Source: Dermacentor variabilis
Taxonomy: Eukaryota > Arthropoda > Arachnida > Ixodida > Ixodidae
Length of the DNA stretch: 64,000 nt
Reading direction: 5' to 3'
Assembly: GCF_050947875.1 (NCBI RefSeq)
Contig: NC_134570.1
Location: 101,350,122-101,414,121 of the forward strand
Position numbers and translations under genes: made by a program
In this document: positions 21,870-35,377 of the stretch, in pieces
Layout: every line of letters starts with the position of its first letter
Position numbering within the stretch: the stretch's first letter is position 1
The notes under the pieces: model-generated
What the model was told of the DNA's origin: nothing
Seen by the model: only the letters and a program-made list of their open reading frames with translations
The model's database searches: none

Positions 21870-24595
21870 TTACACTTTCCTTAATACGAATTGTTTCGAA
21901 GGAATTTGAGTATTGTGCGTGGATACATCAAAAGTAAAGAGCTGGTGTGACAACTCCGAACTTTTGAGAGCCGTCTCCCAGCGGCGGCAACGCCGTTGAA
22001 GAAGGTCCGCGGCGGCTCCCGCAGCCGTGGTGGCGTCGGGAAGATGCGAGCGCGAGGCTTCCCGCACTCTGGCAACAGCCGCCATTATGGACGCATCGCA
22101 ATCGGAGATGCATTCCTTACCGTTATTGCCGGCACATTCCCTGAGCATGCCTCGCAGCGTTGCTCTTTGTACGCAAGCTTTACGCGCATCTGTTGGATGT
22201 GAACCCGGGTACCAGTGATGTAAGACGGCGGGGATGGGGTAGGTGTGTGTCTGGAGCAAGCGTAATGTTACGGCCTCGTTCCTGTTTACATTAATGTGCG
22301 GTGGCGGCAATGTGCCTCTTTCGAGTCGGTGGTGTTGGCTGAGGTCTTTCAACGCGGTTAGGCGATCGCTTCACGCCCACTGTGATTCTTGTTGAGGCAT
22401 TTCTGTTGTAGTGTCCCGATCCGGTAGATCCGATGACGTGGTCACGGAAGCGGAGGCGGCGGCCACATCATCTGCGGCGGCTCGATGTGTGCGACCTCGA
22501 GCCATGGCGTGGGCCACCTCGTTGCCCGCGAGCGGGACGTCGGTCTGTGCCGGGATGCAGAGGAGGAAGACCGCAGAATGTTGGGGTAGCGAGGGCGATG
22601 ACGAGTCGCCGTCATCAGAAATTTGGAGTATGCGGGCCGCTTCCCGCGAGACACGACCGCGCGCGAAGCCGCGGATTGCCGCCTGCGAGTCACTGATCAC
22701 GATCGCAGCATTCGGCACCGCGACGAGTGCTTGGGCTATCGCGGCTTCTTCGCCCGCCTCCGTGTGTCCCGTGGTTACCGTGGCGCTCGCGAGGCATCTA
22801 CCCGAGCGTTCTACGACCGCGATCGCCTGTTCTCTGCTCCCTCCTCCATACCGAGCACCGTCTACGTACACCGCCTCGTTGCTGCTGCCGAACTTCTTAT
22901 GAATGTCGCTTGCTTGTTTGCTGCATCTCCCGGCGTGGTGCGTCGGGTCCATGTTTTGGGAAGCGGCAGGATGATCAGGCAGTAGCGGACCGATGCCGGA
23001 ACCGCCGTCTTTTCTCCATGCTGTGTGTGGTACGTGATGCCAAGTGACTCAAGGATGCATCGACCTGTCTTTGACTTCGATAATCATTCGCATTGCACAA
23101 CGTCGTGTGCCTCGATTAATTCGTCGAGTGCGTTGTGAAGCCCGAGCTCTACAAACTTGTCGGTGCTCGCTTTGAGTGGAACGCCGACCGCCCTATTGAA
23201 AGGTTTTCGTATCATGCATTCGACCTTGTTTTTTTCGGACCCGGTCCACTTCAGGTAGGGGGCAACATACGTTATGCGGCTTATCGCGTACGCCTGCACG
23301 ACACGGATCGCGCAGTGTTCGTGCGTACCATTGAGTTCATTCTTGATGCGACGCAAGAGTCGAATTCTGTCATCTACCGAACGACGAAGTATTCGCACCG
23401 TCTCTCCGTTATGGCCGTTTGCCGGCAGGTGTAACCCTAGAATTCTAATTTTCTCTACGTGCGGTACGGGAGTACCATTTTCCAATATATTGCTTGTTTT
23501 GGACTGTTCTCGTTCCTTGTCGCGTAAGGTTTTACGGTCTCTGCTTGTGCGTCTGAAGATTAAGAGTTCGGACTTGGTAGCCGAGCACTCGTGGCCCGTT
23601 CCACGCAAGCAATTCTGGACCGCATCTACTCCAGCCTGTTGCGTTTGCTCGACGTGACCCCCACATGCTCCTCCGGGAATCCGAAGGGGGATGTCATCCG
23701 CGTAGAAGCTGTGATGCAATCCTTCTGCTGTTAATTGCTCAGGTAGACCGAGTAGAACTAAATTAAAGAGTAATGGCGATATGACGGATCCTTGCGGCGT
23801 GCCGGAGGGACGCGTCTCAAATTCCGGCGATGACGCATGCGCGCCTGCCCGCGAGGAAATCTCTAACGTAATTATGGGTTCTTTGTCCTAGTCCTAATGT
23901 TTCAACTATTTTTAAGATCGTTTCGTGTTTAACGTTGTCAAAGGCCTTTTTATTATCTAGGCCAAGAATTGCGTTAGTGGAGCTGGTAGTGTCGTCTACT
24001 ATCTGGTGTTTAAGCTGAAGCAATACGTCCAGTGCGGAGTTGTTGCGGCGGAATCCTAGCGTGGTGTGTGGGAACGCGTCACGGTCTTCGTGGAAGCCGG
24101 TCACGCGGATTAGAACTGCGTGTTCCATGACTTTGCCGACACAAGAGGTAAGCGAAATCGGTTTAGATAATCGAGCGCAACTTGCTTGCTTGGTTTTGGA
24201 ATCATGATAACGCGGGCTCGTTTCCACGCTTCGGGAAGCGAGCCCCCCCGCCAGCATTCATTGACTTAGGTCGCGAGTCGAGAGATTGACTCGTTGTCTA
24301 GGTTACGGAGATTCTTGTTGGTAACCGGTCCGGGCCGGGTGCGATCGGGTGTTTAGTCCGAACAAAACTATCCGAATTTCCGCTTCTCTAAATTTCATGT
24401 CCAGTTTCTCGTTTGCGACGCCGTTGTATTCGGCGTGCTGGATGCATTCGGCCTTCTTAAAGCAACGGTCATGTATGGCGTCGAGGAAGTTATCGCCTTT
24501 ATAATCTCTTACTAGACTACGAGTCTTGTGACCTTGAGCGGCCCGAGTATCCTCCGGATCTAACAGGTGTCGAAACAGGCGCCAAGCAAAAAAAA
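21870..24595 (-). mobile_element. degraded I-like LINE: reverse transcriptase plus RNase H
   Basis: Read on the minus strand, the order is: an upstream linker (24260-24595, with RAWRLFR-like sequence), an RT fingers/palm block at 23817-24257 (PISLTSCVGKVMEH, then AILGLDNKKAFDNV with the catalytic Asp region), GTPQGSVISPLLFNL at about 23765-23810, FYADD at about 23693-23707, and an RT thumb to 23084. An RNase H domain follows at 22371-22952 (VDGARYGG, TEAGEEAA, ISDSQAAIRG), then a C-terminal HHWYPG and Cys-rich tail at 21870-22352. RT followed by RNase H points to the I superfamily. Several frameshifts, for example just before GTPQG, and a missing endonuclease region show that it is truncated and inactive. 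The RNase H to tail part is unusually GC-rich for the window. Confidence 0.85.
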
Positions 24596-24606
24596 AGATA
24601 AGCTAT

Positions 24607-24830
24607 GGGGTTTTATGTGCCAAAACCACGATATTATTATGAGGCATGCCGTAGTGGGGGATTGCGCAACGATTTCGGTCACCTATGGTACTTTAACTTG
24701 CACCTAAATCTAAGTACACGGGTGTTTTTGCATTTCGAACCAAATGATATGCCACCGCCAAGGCCCGGATTTGATCCCGCGACCTCGTGCTTAGCAGCCC
24801 AACACCACAGCCACTAAGCAACCACGGTGG
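24607..24830 (-). mobile_element. tRNA-derived SINE
   Basis: Same family as 11376-11600. The plus strand shows GTGCCAAAACCACGATATTA at the tail end, CATGCCGTAGTGGGGG in the body, and the reverse-complement tRNA-like head ending CAACCACGGTGG. It lies directly beside the 5' truncation point of the LINE, separated by an A-rich run. Confidence 0.8.
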
Positions 24831-24834
24831 ATTG

Positions 24835-25503
24835 CTCATATCAGAACTGTCGCAAAGTGGCTGCAATACATTGCTGCATTTCATATGCAGAGTCGGTCTA
24901 GTGATATAAATCTAACTCGTGCAGACCGTAGAATTCAGGTCACGAGTTGGGCATAGTATGGTCTTGGTGAACATCATCATGGCCATCCTAATAAAAGAAA
25001 AACGGAAAGCTAACGCTCATTCGCCCAGTTGACGGTTTTTCGAAAAGTAGTACTCTAGATTAACCGACTTGGATCTCGTAATCACGGCATCGTGACGTCT
25101 TCTCCTTTTCAGTAACTGTAGTAGACACGTACAAAAACTCATCTGTGCATCAAGAGAAGCATTCCAACGGATACTCAAGTCACTTGGCACGGTAGATTTT
25201 GTAAAACTTTAGCGGTGACCTTGCAGCAACCAGCAACTTCAGTGATCCTCTACGAGCGTTATATAAAGAAGTGTACAATTTAACTTATTTGGACATTCCA
25301 AATGGAAACTAGAATGTTCCTTTCAAAACGCTCAGTCTGCTTCATCAGCTTAGTAATCATCGACGCCAAGCCTGCGCCAGTATACTTCCAAATCTGATGA
25401 AAAAAAAAGAACACTTCTACGACGTAAGCGGAGACTTCTCTTCCGTTTGTCTTCGCACTGAAAACTTAGCTGTTCACGCTTTATAAATAATGAGGCTGAC
25501 CGC
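24835..25503. other. no recognisable feature
   Basis: About 0.67 kb between a SINE and the second TIR element. I see no gene or repeat structure. Whether it belongs to the LINE broken at 24595 could not be decided. Confidence 0.4.
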
Positions 25504-26474
25504 GGGCCCTTAAGGTGAAGCTATTCCAATCGCTTTTTATTCTAATCTCCTGACGTCAAATTTGCGCAACCACAGACGCAAGCATCGTGCGGTGACCCGC
25601 AGCGTTGTGTGAACAGCGCAACTGTTCTCGATCATAGGAGTCACCTTTGTTTGCTTTCCAAATGGATAACATTGCCTACACTGAGAGTTTTTTTAAAATG
25701 TAATTGGTGAAAAAAGAGAGAAGCAGCACGCTCAAGTGGGGAAGGCTTCAATGGGGTGGAGCCAGCTCAGTGAAAATAGATAACTGGATGAAGAGGGTGG
25801 TGTCAGTCTCTGAGATTGGTCCGCTTATTCTTACTCGGGGGGGCTATGGTGGCTGGTCGAAAACCGAGGCGGCTTGTAACGCAAGGTTAAGAATGCCGCT
25901 AAAATGAATTCTCCGCGAGGAAGAACTGGCAGAACGATGTCTTATACGTGCCAAAAGGGTTCAATAGCATTTCCCTGGCACGCAGAAATGTTCATTATAC
26001 GAAAATAAATCCATGCTCTCTGGCAGATGCGCGTAGCAAGTGATTGGGCGATTGGTGGGCAGCATATTCGATCCCTTTTTGGACCGGGTAGTTTTTTACT
26101 AGTCAAAACAATAAAGTTTTGTTCAGCATATAAATGTATCTTTCTATGCTGAACATGTCAATTTGACGTGGTAAGGCTTCCCGGCTTTTTGACGTCGCGT
26201 GACAGACAGGCGAAGAGGGCGCAGCCCGAAAACTTTTTACCAATAGCAGAGGGCTAATGGCAAAAAGGTGGCCAATCAGGAATACTCTTTTTATTCGGCT
26301 GATTAATGTATATTCAGTGCTTGCCCCTCATATCAGAAGCTATCGTGGTTTTTGCGGTGTCGCGTGACAGACAAGGGAAGTTGGGAGCCGCCCGAAAATT
26401 CTTTGACTAATCGTGGAAGCCTGACTGTAGAAGTGGAACAGAAAATGTTGGAATAGCTTTGTGCTATACCGCCC
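25504..26474 (+). mobile_element. TIR element copy 2 (about 0.97 kb, uninterrupted)
   Basis: It begins GGGCCCTTAAGGTGAAGCTA and ends ...GCTATACCGCCC. Internal landmarks match copy 1 in the same order: CTCCTGACGTCAAATTTGCG, ATCATAGGAG, GATGAAGAGGGTGGTG, ACCAATAGCAGAGGGCTAAT. It shows what copy 1 looked like before the RTE insertion. No coding capacity. Confidence 0.75.
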
Positions 26475-26479
26475 TTAGT

Positions 26480-27700
26480 TAAGGCGTACGGTTCACGCTA
26501 ATTTACTCAAGGCTATACGTACAAGCATTAAAAAAATCTTTAGTTTGATGACTGCCAATAGCTACTCAAAAGTTACAATTTTCCTCCGCATATCAGTTAA
26601 TTCCCCTGTTCAAATGTTATTGTGTCGATGGATGAAATACAGTCCAGCACGATAATGGTACGAGGCCCGGAAACAGTTCATCTGCACAGAGTTTTACGAA
26701 GAACCTATAGCTTGGGGCCAACTCCAATGTATTCTGTTCAAGTACGTCTAAAACGCCGAAGTACTTTTAGAAGGCAACTTCTGAACTGATTTTATTGAAA
26801 CTTCATGTTTTCATGAGGTTGAATTTTAGCAAAACGAGAAAGTAGAATTTAATTCGGTACATGGAAGCTTACGCAACAATTTTATTGGGCATTGGAAACC
26901 TAAAAAAATAGATGCGAGTTTACCAATCCATATCCCTGCCCCAAAAAGACATACCGCTGGTCTGTATATTGCATGTGTTAGAGCTTGTCAAGCGACAAAT
27001 GTGACGTAAATATAAAGCTTCGGTAACATCGTTGCAACGCCTACGTGGGTTTTGCAAAAGCTTTATTCTCCAACGTGCATTATACTTCTGAGCACTATGT
27101 AATGTATCGGTTTGTCTAATTAACATTTACAATAAATAGATATCATTATAAGAAGAGACCAGGTATATAATTATTATCATAACCCGAATCATTGTCATCC
27201 TAATCAGCCCAGTCTTGTGCCAGATGACCCAGTCCTATGATTGGGAATTTTATATCTGACTCATCCACCTAATTCTTCGCTGTCTTCATCTGCGTGTATC
27301 CTTCCGTTGCACATGTTCCGTTGTGCTGCCCTAATAGACAGTTACATGTATGACATGAATGCGTTATATGCATTCCATTACATGCATTACTGTACACAAT
27401 GTATGGTCTATCCAGATCTACTTATATTTCGTAATCGCCACTAGCATGGAAACTACCTCATTTTGCTTGACGTAATATCCATGTTGACGTCTTCAATTTT
27501 AATTAAAAGTCTGCGAATAGTAATATTTGAGACCGCATTGAATCCTCCATAGATAAAGTTGGAACGTATTGAATCAAACACCAAATGTTTCCAAATGGTC
27601 AACAGCTGTTTTGAGCCATGATAGATAACGATGTTCACATCTTAGTACATTCGCCACGCTAGTAAAATTTTGTCATTGCATTGTACGCTACGAATCGTTG
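26480..27700. other. no recognisable gene
   Basis: AT-rich intergenic sequence with short frames only. No splice-supported exon or repeat end was identified. Confidence 0.4.
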
Positions 27701-27704
27701 TTTC

Positions 27705-28140
27705 TTGAAGGGGCCCTGAACCACTTTTTATCGAAGTCGAGAAATGCATTTCAACTTAGTTTAGGCCATTGCAGAAATACTTTGCCACGAAAGTACTTGA
27801 AGCCGTTCAGCAGAAGCGGAGTTATTGTCAATCAAGCATGCCGTAAGCGGAGCTTCCGCACCAGGTTAACCGACGGATAGTATGGCCACGTCCGAATAAC
27901 GCGTTTTGAAGCGCTATCGATAGCTCAATGGGACGCGAAGTCGGCCAGGGCGTCTAACAAGCAGTGTGGATGGGGTACCACATTATGCATCGCGTCGTTC
28001 GAGGCTGATGAATGTTCCAGACTAGCCGAAATTAGCGAGACCGGACGGCTACGATACCAACAAGCAGGGTGGCCAAAGTTTAATTCCGACGCAGGCGGCC
28101 TCGGCCGAGCGTAGGCAGCTGATATTCGGATTCTCCCGAA
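27705..28140 (+). repeat. dispersed repeat related to the core of the 6.1-kb element
   Basis: GGGGCCCTGAACCACTTTTT and the following AAGTACTTGAAGCCGTTCAG and CAGAAGCGGAGTTATTG align with 6491-6610 (GTGCCCCGAACCACTTTTTA, AAGTACTTCAATGAGTTCAG, CAGAAGCGGGGTTACTG). The long inverted arms present around the 6.5-kb copy are absent here. It is probably an interspersed transposon-derived family of its own. The right boundary is uncertain. Confidence 0.55.
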
Positions 28141-28660
28141 AGTACGTAGTTATTACCGAAATTGCAAAGCAGACGTGCCCTTACTTCAATCTACTTAATA
28201 AACTGCGTCAATAAATACACACAGTAACAGCAGGAAGAAGCGCACTGATTCATACTTCCTTCTTGATTGATGTCAGCTTGTGGCGAATAGCCATAGCGTG
28301 TTGGAATGTTCTTTATAACAAGTTAACTTCTTAATTAATTTCGTTGCAGCACATATTACAATTTAGGAATTGCAGCCAGTGAACTTGTGAGGCGTATCCA
28401 CTTGGACTAAATTCACAGATTGACAGCAGTTTGAAGATTTGTGCCATCATACGCGATGTAAAAAAATCCTGTGTAGTTCCCCTTACTGATTCAACAAAAA
28501 CGCTTTTATACGCAGTGAAGCACAGAAGTAACAGGAACGCCCATGTATTTCCTTCCGCACCTTGGGAAACATCATCTCTACAACGGTGTTAGTTTTAACG
28601 GGATACCTCTGGCAAGCTCCCCAGGCGAAATTCGTAAATAACAATGCGTGCCGTAAAGTA
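28141..28660. other. no recognisable gene
   Basis: AT-rich intergenic DNA between two repeats; nothing supportable seen. Confidence 0.4.
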
Positions 28661-28664
28661 CTTA

Positions 28665-28917
<253 letters not shown>

Positions 28918-29882
28918 CGTATTGCATGGCCATAGAGCTAAGAGTGCAAAAAGCTAGCCGGGGATATTTCGTGACCCCTCTGCAGGTCGAGCCTCCCGCG
29001 TATCGTTTTCATCGCCCGCCAGAGGCAAAACGTACTCAAACAACAAAAAACCTGTACTTGCGCGGCAGGTTCCCGCGTGACCTTGACCTCCCCAGGCTCC
29101 TGCGCCGGATCGCATGCATATTCTCGTAGCGGCACGCCGATGATTGTACATCTCTTGGTAAATTTGTTTTCAGTTATCCCTCTTGAATAAAGCCAAATTG
29201 CTCCACAAGAACAAAAATTGCGTACTTCTTTGTTTTTTAAACAGAGAACGCCGAGTCAAAATTTTATAAACAGCGTAACCCTGTGCCGAATCGAATTACG
29301 CGGACATCATGCTTAAAAATCAAGGAGAATAAAAAAAAATGCGCGAGTTGGCAGTGAGGCTTGCCGTGGTTCAAGACTCGCAAAAAAAGAATACGGTTGG
29401 TGACAGCGTTTTCGCTAGCCAAAATCCGATCTAAGCACATGCAAGGCGAACATATTTCGTTTAATTCGTGCTGCAAATACTCATTACTGGAATTTTGTGT
29501 CGACAAACGTGGCACTATGTATGTCTTAGTTAATTTTGCTTGTTTTCGCTGTTCATGCACTACCCACACCTACATAAGGAATACGAAACCCTCCAAACCA
29601 TTACTATTGCTTGCAAGAGCAAAGCATATCACGAGCTGAGCTGATTATGAATTCCTTTATTCGGTTACTTTTTCTATATGTGCATACCGCGAGCAATCCT
29701 GGAGCTTGTCGCCAACTTTTTGTGCTAGAGTAATAGTTCCTATGAATATTTATGATTTACGATACGCATTTCATGGTGGCCAGCATCCACGATGTTCCTA
29801 CTTTTGTAAAAACATTTGACCGCCATCATACTATGTGGCAGACTGGTGCAAGCGAAACTCGGGATCCTCGGCTCTTCTTTGT

Positions 29883-30175
29883 TGTGACCCCTCGGCTTCG
29901 CACTCCCTCACGGCGAGGTCGGCCCGTCGACGACGCCGTTCAAGAAACGCCGCCTGTGCTTCGACCTAACTCAAGGCGTGCGGCCCGCTCCCGCTGCCGT
30001 TCTTTCAACGCAGCCTGCTCTTCGGCAGTATGAACCAAACGCGGCCTCCCCACGTGACTGCCGGGCCTGAAATTTTTTTCTAGGTGGCTTTGGGCCTGAC
30101 GCGGTGGGCGCTGGGCGAGAGAACACGCGTTCACACCCTTTGCCTCCTCCGGAGAAAGGGGACGCCTGCATGTGA
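29883..30175 (-). pseudogene. fragment of a tick-type transposon protein with GRPR motif
   Basis: Minus-strand frames read SHVGRPRLVHTAEEQAALKE and ERQRERAARLELGR, then shift frame to TGRPRREGVRSRG. An AT-hook-like GRPR followed by a highly basic, Arg/Glu-rich stretch resembles repetitive-element proteins I associate with tick genomes. Frames break more than once. The family match is from memory of the pattern and is not certain. The region is also GC-rich compared with its flanks. Confidence 0.35.
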
Positions 30176-30179
30176 TCGG

Positions 30180-31440
30180 CTCGAGCCCTGCGCTGCGTCT
30201 ACTTCGTAATGCATTTAAAATCCCGCTTTAAAGGGCGCGTATGATAAACCGACAGTGGCTGAATCGATTAGCATGGTGCCCTCGCAACCCGACTAGCACA
30301 TTATATTTTCGCGCGGCTTGAGTTTTTTCGTAAGGCAAAAACAACGCTGTTGACGACACGAGTGAGGCGACACAAGCTTCGCTTGAAAAGAACAGTTGAC
30401 CCTTCTGTTAAGCTTCCACTGAAAATTGGTGAAATCGTCAAGCGCATAGCCCGGAATCACACTTGTCATGATGCTCTGTGTGTTTTTAATTCTTTAGTAC
30501 TTATTTTTAACGGTCACGATCTTATGCAAGATGTTATCCGGGTTCTAAAAATATGAGCACACAGAAATTATAGAATATGAATTGGTGGAACTGCATACCA
30601 TTCAGCACCAGTAAATATGAATGACATGAACGGTGCGGCAGTTCTTAATAAGTTTAAGTGAAAACAATATATCAGAATAAATATTACGAGAAAAAGAAAG
30701 CAGGGAAAGTAGATGAAAGAACGGATAAGAAAGAAACAAAGCTAATAATTAAAAAGCACACCATCTCGACCGAACACTTTTTTTCCACTCAACAAACGTT
30801 CATAAAATCAGCAACGAATACTGAGTTACTATTCTGTCCGTCAACTTGTTCGCCTCAACTAAAGGTCTTAGAAAACACGAATTTTTACTTAAGTCAATAC
30901 GTGTAGTAAATGCAGTTATAGCTAATGAGTGTCCTGCGTAAATGAGTGTCTATTTGTATTCAGGATCGTTTATTCCCTACGCCATTCGTTGTTGCAACAT
31001 TATAATGTTGAATTTGTTCTTTTTATTCTCCTTCTTGTGTTTTAGTCTGATACCTTTTTGAGCGCCACGGTATATTATTTAGTTGTATGAAGCACGTACT
31101 AACCAAAATTCTCGCACTAAGTCTTTTTGAACAAGAGACTTTCACTTGCATTTATACATTCCGTGTAACATATTGTCTTATTTACGGTAATAAATATTAC
31201 GGCCAATGAAACGCGCTTGGTGGAATAAACCGTGAGTGAAACTATTTTCAAACAATTAAATTATTTACTCTGGAAAAAACAGCTGACGTGTGCAAATTCA
31301 TTCCATGCCTAAGTACGCGCCGGGATGTGTTCCACGCTGTTGTCCCTTCGCAAACTTTTTCTGTCATTTGCCACTGTACTAATAAATCTGTAACTTAATA
31401 TATTACAAGTAGCATATAACGTGCAAGTCGCATGTAAGGC
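30180..31440. other. no recognisable gene
   Basis: Intergenic sequence with several short frames (30350-30556, 30658-30906) lacking family features. Confidence 0.4.
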
Positions 31441-31661
31441 GGCTGAAACATATTAGACTGTTTTAGTACGGCGTACGTTGCGTACATAACGGCATTGAGT
31501 ACGCATGAGCGCTGTGCCCTGAAAGTGCGCATGTGTAGAACGCAACATGAACGGTGCGTGAAGCGTACGCGGCCGCTGCGTACGCACGCATCCGATTCTT
31601 GCGTACTGCTCTCGTGGTTATCGTTTGCTCGGGAGAGCACGAGACAAAAGAGTTTCGCAAA

Positions 31662-31905
31662 ATGGCGACGTCGAAGGCGACCAACAGAAGCTTGTACTTT
31701 TGAATGGCCTACGATTTGGCTTTGTTGCGTGAAGTTAACGGGCCGAAGCCATTCCCGGATCCTGCACGGTGGGAATCTATAGCAAAAAAATATGAACTTT
31801 GCTTTTGAGGAAGTGTTCAGTGTACGCTGTTCACGCGAAAGGCTCGACCTCCTGTTGGCGCACTTCGTCGCAAATGACCGTCCGTTCCAGCGTCAGAAGG
31901 CGAGT
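31662..31905 (+). pseudogene. Myb/SANT-like domain exon, frameshifted
   Basis: A frame starting at the ATG near 31705 reads MAYDLALLREVNGPKPFPD and ARWESIAKKYELC, and then hits TGA. A +1 frame takes over immediately with EEVFSVRCSRERLDLLLAHF. Together these resemble the LLREV...NPF.DP.RW..VA...S ... VR..R.R...LL..F layout of Myb/SANT-like DNA-binding domains carried by arthropod DNA transposons. A TGA also lies just before the ATG, after an upstream MATSKATNRSLYF frame. It is most likely a dead copy. Flanking DNA is rich in GCGTACG motifs. Confidence 0.45.
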
Positions 31906-33590
31906 ACTCGGTTTTTGTATTTCTCAATGTGATTCGTGTATTGCATAAGTCATTTATCGGGAACCCTGCGCCAGGTAGGTATTGCATCCGTATTAAGAGT
32001 AGAGTCTCTTAAAGGCATAAATATAGTTCGACGTTGCGTGAACGCGCCCACTCGTTAGATCCCGTTGGTGAAATCAACAGCGTCTATAGTTCGGCCGATG
32101 GTTCGAACTACTGGCGGACGCAGCCAACGCGTTCCGACGCGTCCGGCGTCTAACAACGCTTGCCCGCTTACGTACGTAGACATTTGGCAGTAATAAAAGC
32201 TCTGACGTGACACGTGCTCCTACGTTTCGCAATGTGCTTGCGTGCTGCGTACGTATCGTCATGGCGCAGTACTAAAACTGTATATTATTTCAATTGCACC
32301 TTGCACCGTAACGATTACGAGCTTTCCGGGCAAGAAGACAAGACACGGATACCATCCATCACGCCACCTACGAGATCGACCCTAACGCGGTATGTACAAT
32401 CTTCGAGATAGGCCCAGTTCTGATTACGTCATCGCCATCACCGCGATCGCCCATACACGATTTTTTTCATTTTATGGGTCGCACCAATTCGCTATTACAC
32501 TGTCTGTCTCCGGGATGATTGCATTATTTTGTTCGTTGAAAACCCGGATGAGCAGATAGGCCAGACACTGGGGAGGAAAGCATGAGAAGGTTCTATTTAA
32601 TAAATAAATTGGGCACTTCACGGCGGGTATTTGCTGCAGTGAGGATAATAAGTTGCCCTTTGCGCTTTACTACGTAATTTGGTTGTGAAGAAGACGGATC
32701 ATCGGCACACGTGTAACGGCACCAAGCTGGCCATATAATTCGATTCCTTGTGTGCGTGCTGTACTGTGTTGCCCTATTCGTCGAAATAGTAGCAGTTGCG
32801 ACAGCAGCCACCACTACCGTCATGAATGCACGGGAGGCTTTGCGAAGAACGCTACCCTTTAAAAAATAGAATTCAGTATACAACTGCTATAGAGCGGTGG
32901 CTGGTGCAATGTCCTGGCAATGACCTTGTATGCGTATAATTTGCGCTGCATTCATTTCTTTTCGTGAGAAAGTGGCACTCGTTAAAAGTCGTAATCTTCT
33001 GTGCTACACCTGTGTTCGATATTTCTTCAGGCGGGATGAGGTACAATATGTCCGTCAGCGAATTTACGAACTCAGCATTTCTACAACGTATATTTACGCT
33101 GCCCATAGGACTCCCTAACTCCACACTTCGAAATTGTGCTGCATAAATTTTGAAACGCCTTTGTCGGATTTTCATGCAAATTCATCATCCGCGTCCTTAC
33201 CACTCAGAAGGAATAAATGCGCATTTCAATTATCCCTATAATGGAGCATTTTTCTGGCATCATCGCGTCCAAACACGCAAAGTGCGGTTCCAGCTAAACC
33301 AGTTTAACGCAGCCGAGGTTTCCTCCGGAGCTATGTTGTGATATTTAGTTATCGTCTGGTGTCGCGTAGGTTGATCACCTTTCGCTTTCCAAGGTCAGAG
33401 GCCGCTGACTCGAATGCGCATTAAGTGTCCTATCTTTCTTCGTTTGTGCAGAGATGTCTGCGAGAGTAGAGACCATGCGTCGCCAGATATTCACGTCCAA
33501 AGAAAACTGAACCAAACCTGTCAGGATGGGCTGAGCTGGCCGAAAGCTCATAACCTCCTCACCATGTCCCTCTGCGCAACCGACTGCCAT
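31906..33590. other. no supported gene upstream of cuticle gene 2
   Basis: Short frames on both strands only. An AATAAA at about 32193 has no associated exon that I can define. The segment just upstream of 33596 would hold the cuticle gene 2 promoter. Confidence 0.4.
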
Positions 33591-33595
33591 GCGCA

Positions 33596-33603
33596 TATAT
33601 AAG
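33596..33603 (+). promoter_or_regulatory. TATA box of cuticle gene 2
   Basis: TATATAAG sits 70 bp upstream of the exon-1 ATG. An initiator-like TTCAGTG follows at about 33617-33623, somewhat closer than the usual spacing, so the exact start site is uncertain. Confidence 0.65.
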
Positions 33604-33665
33604 ACGTTCCGTCGGTTCAGTGAGCATGTTTGACTGCTTGAAGCCGTGAACGATATCCACCAACG

Positions 33666-34537
33666 ATGGTAAGTCTGCATTGGCCCTGATTCTCTCTTGT
33701 GATTGTTATTAACAATGACAAATATCGAAAAATCACTTTTGTATTACACAGAATCAATTAAAGACAAAAACGGCTTTATGTCCATATAAGAGACGCTTCG
33801 TCGTTCACAACTCACAACCATGTCTTCCTTCGCTAGCTTTAGGAAGCTTTTTCCTTATAACAAGGACTTGAAGGAATTCCTGGTAAAAACAAGCGTTCAA
33901 TGGAATTGACAAAAAGGTATTCAGTTGGCAAACTCCAACAGTGTCGATTAGAGTTCATTGAAAACTACTATACCTTCATTATTTCTCAAAATTATTATCT
34001 GAACTAGATTTTAATAAACAAATGCGCATGTGCAAAAGCAAGTACTGAGTGCTAACAGAACGCGTTTGCTTCAAACGCAGTGTGTTTCGTCCTAATTGTA
34101 AAATTATCTTTGGATGCTAAAGGTATTTCTCTCAAGAAGTGTGGTAGATGTATATAAGGTGCCTAATTCTTATACTTGCATAAATATCTTAGGCTACTTT
34201 GTTACCGAAGCGATATAATGATGGTTTATACGAAAAATTGGTGGATTTCGCATGGTCAGTCGATAGGCGCACAGGATCATTTACGCTTTAACTATAGGCT
34301 CTTTTCCCTGCAAATAATGATACATTCTCGCAAATAATATAGGAATATACGCTTTCGAATTCACATGTGCTCTCCAAGAAAATACTGTACTTCGGTAAAA
34401 ATATTGGATTCACATACAACTATATATGCGTGGTAGCCTTGTGTGTCTGCCTATTCATATGGCATTCATCCAAGATATGCTGGAACACAATGACTACGTG
34501 CCGATTTTAATTCACAATTACTGGGTAAGTCTATTTT

Positions 34538-34632
<95 letters not shown>

Positions 34633-35282
34633 TGAAAAGCTATATTTATTAAAAAAGCGGATTTTTCTCCAGCGTTCTAAAAGTGTAACAATAAAGAATC
34701 TTGCATATTGCTCGAGTTCGTGTAGTAACGGGCGGTTCGCACGTTAACTGGAATACTTGAGTACAGATGCATAGAAATTTTGATTCTTTGACCGACCCAA
34801 AATCAGTTCGCTCGATTGCCAGTCTTCGGATATTGTCGAGCAAGTCCAGGCAAACTCGTTTGGGTGACTCTACCACATTTTTTTCCCTTGGCCACGTGCC
34901 AGTTGAAGCCTGTATTTTGAACATGCGCCATTTCTGAACCTACTCAGATCCGTGCGTTGGTTCTCCTCACCCTGGCCGCTGGTGCCTGCGCCGGCTACGT
35001 GGGCTATCCCTATGGCTACTCTTTGGGTGCTCCAGCCATACCGGCGTACACGGCTCCGGTGAGCACCATCGGACAAGTTGGAACCATCCCAACCTACGGC
35101 TACAATTACGGATATGGTGTCCCTGCTTATGGGTATGGTTATAGCCCCTACGGTCTCAGCTACGGATACGGCGTCGGTGGCTTCGGCTACCCTACAATCT
35201 ACGGTAAAAAATGTGAGTAAAGATAATATTTCATCAAGTAGCTGTCTGACGCTGCTACGAGATTTTTAGTCGTAAGGCTAAA

Positions 35283-35377
<95 letters not shown>

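Noticed and set aside
22411..22902. 163-codon plus-strand frame and overlapping Arg-rich frames
   Set aside because: They are antisense shadows of the GC-rich RNase H part of the minus-strand LINE.
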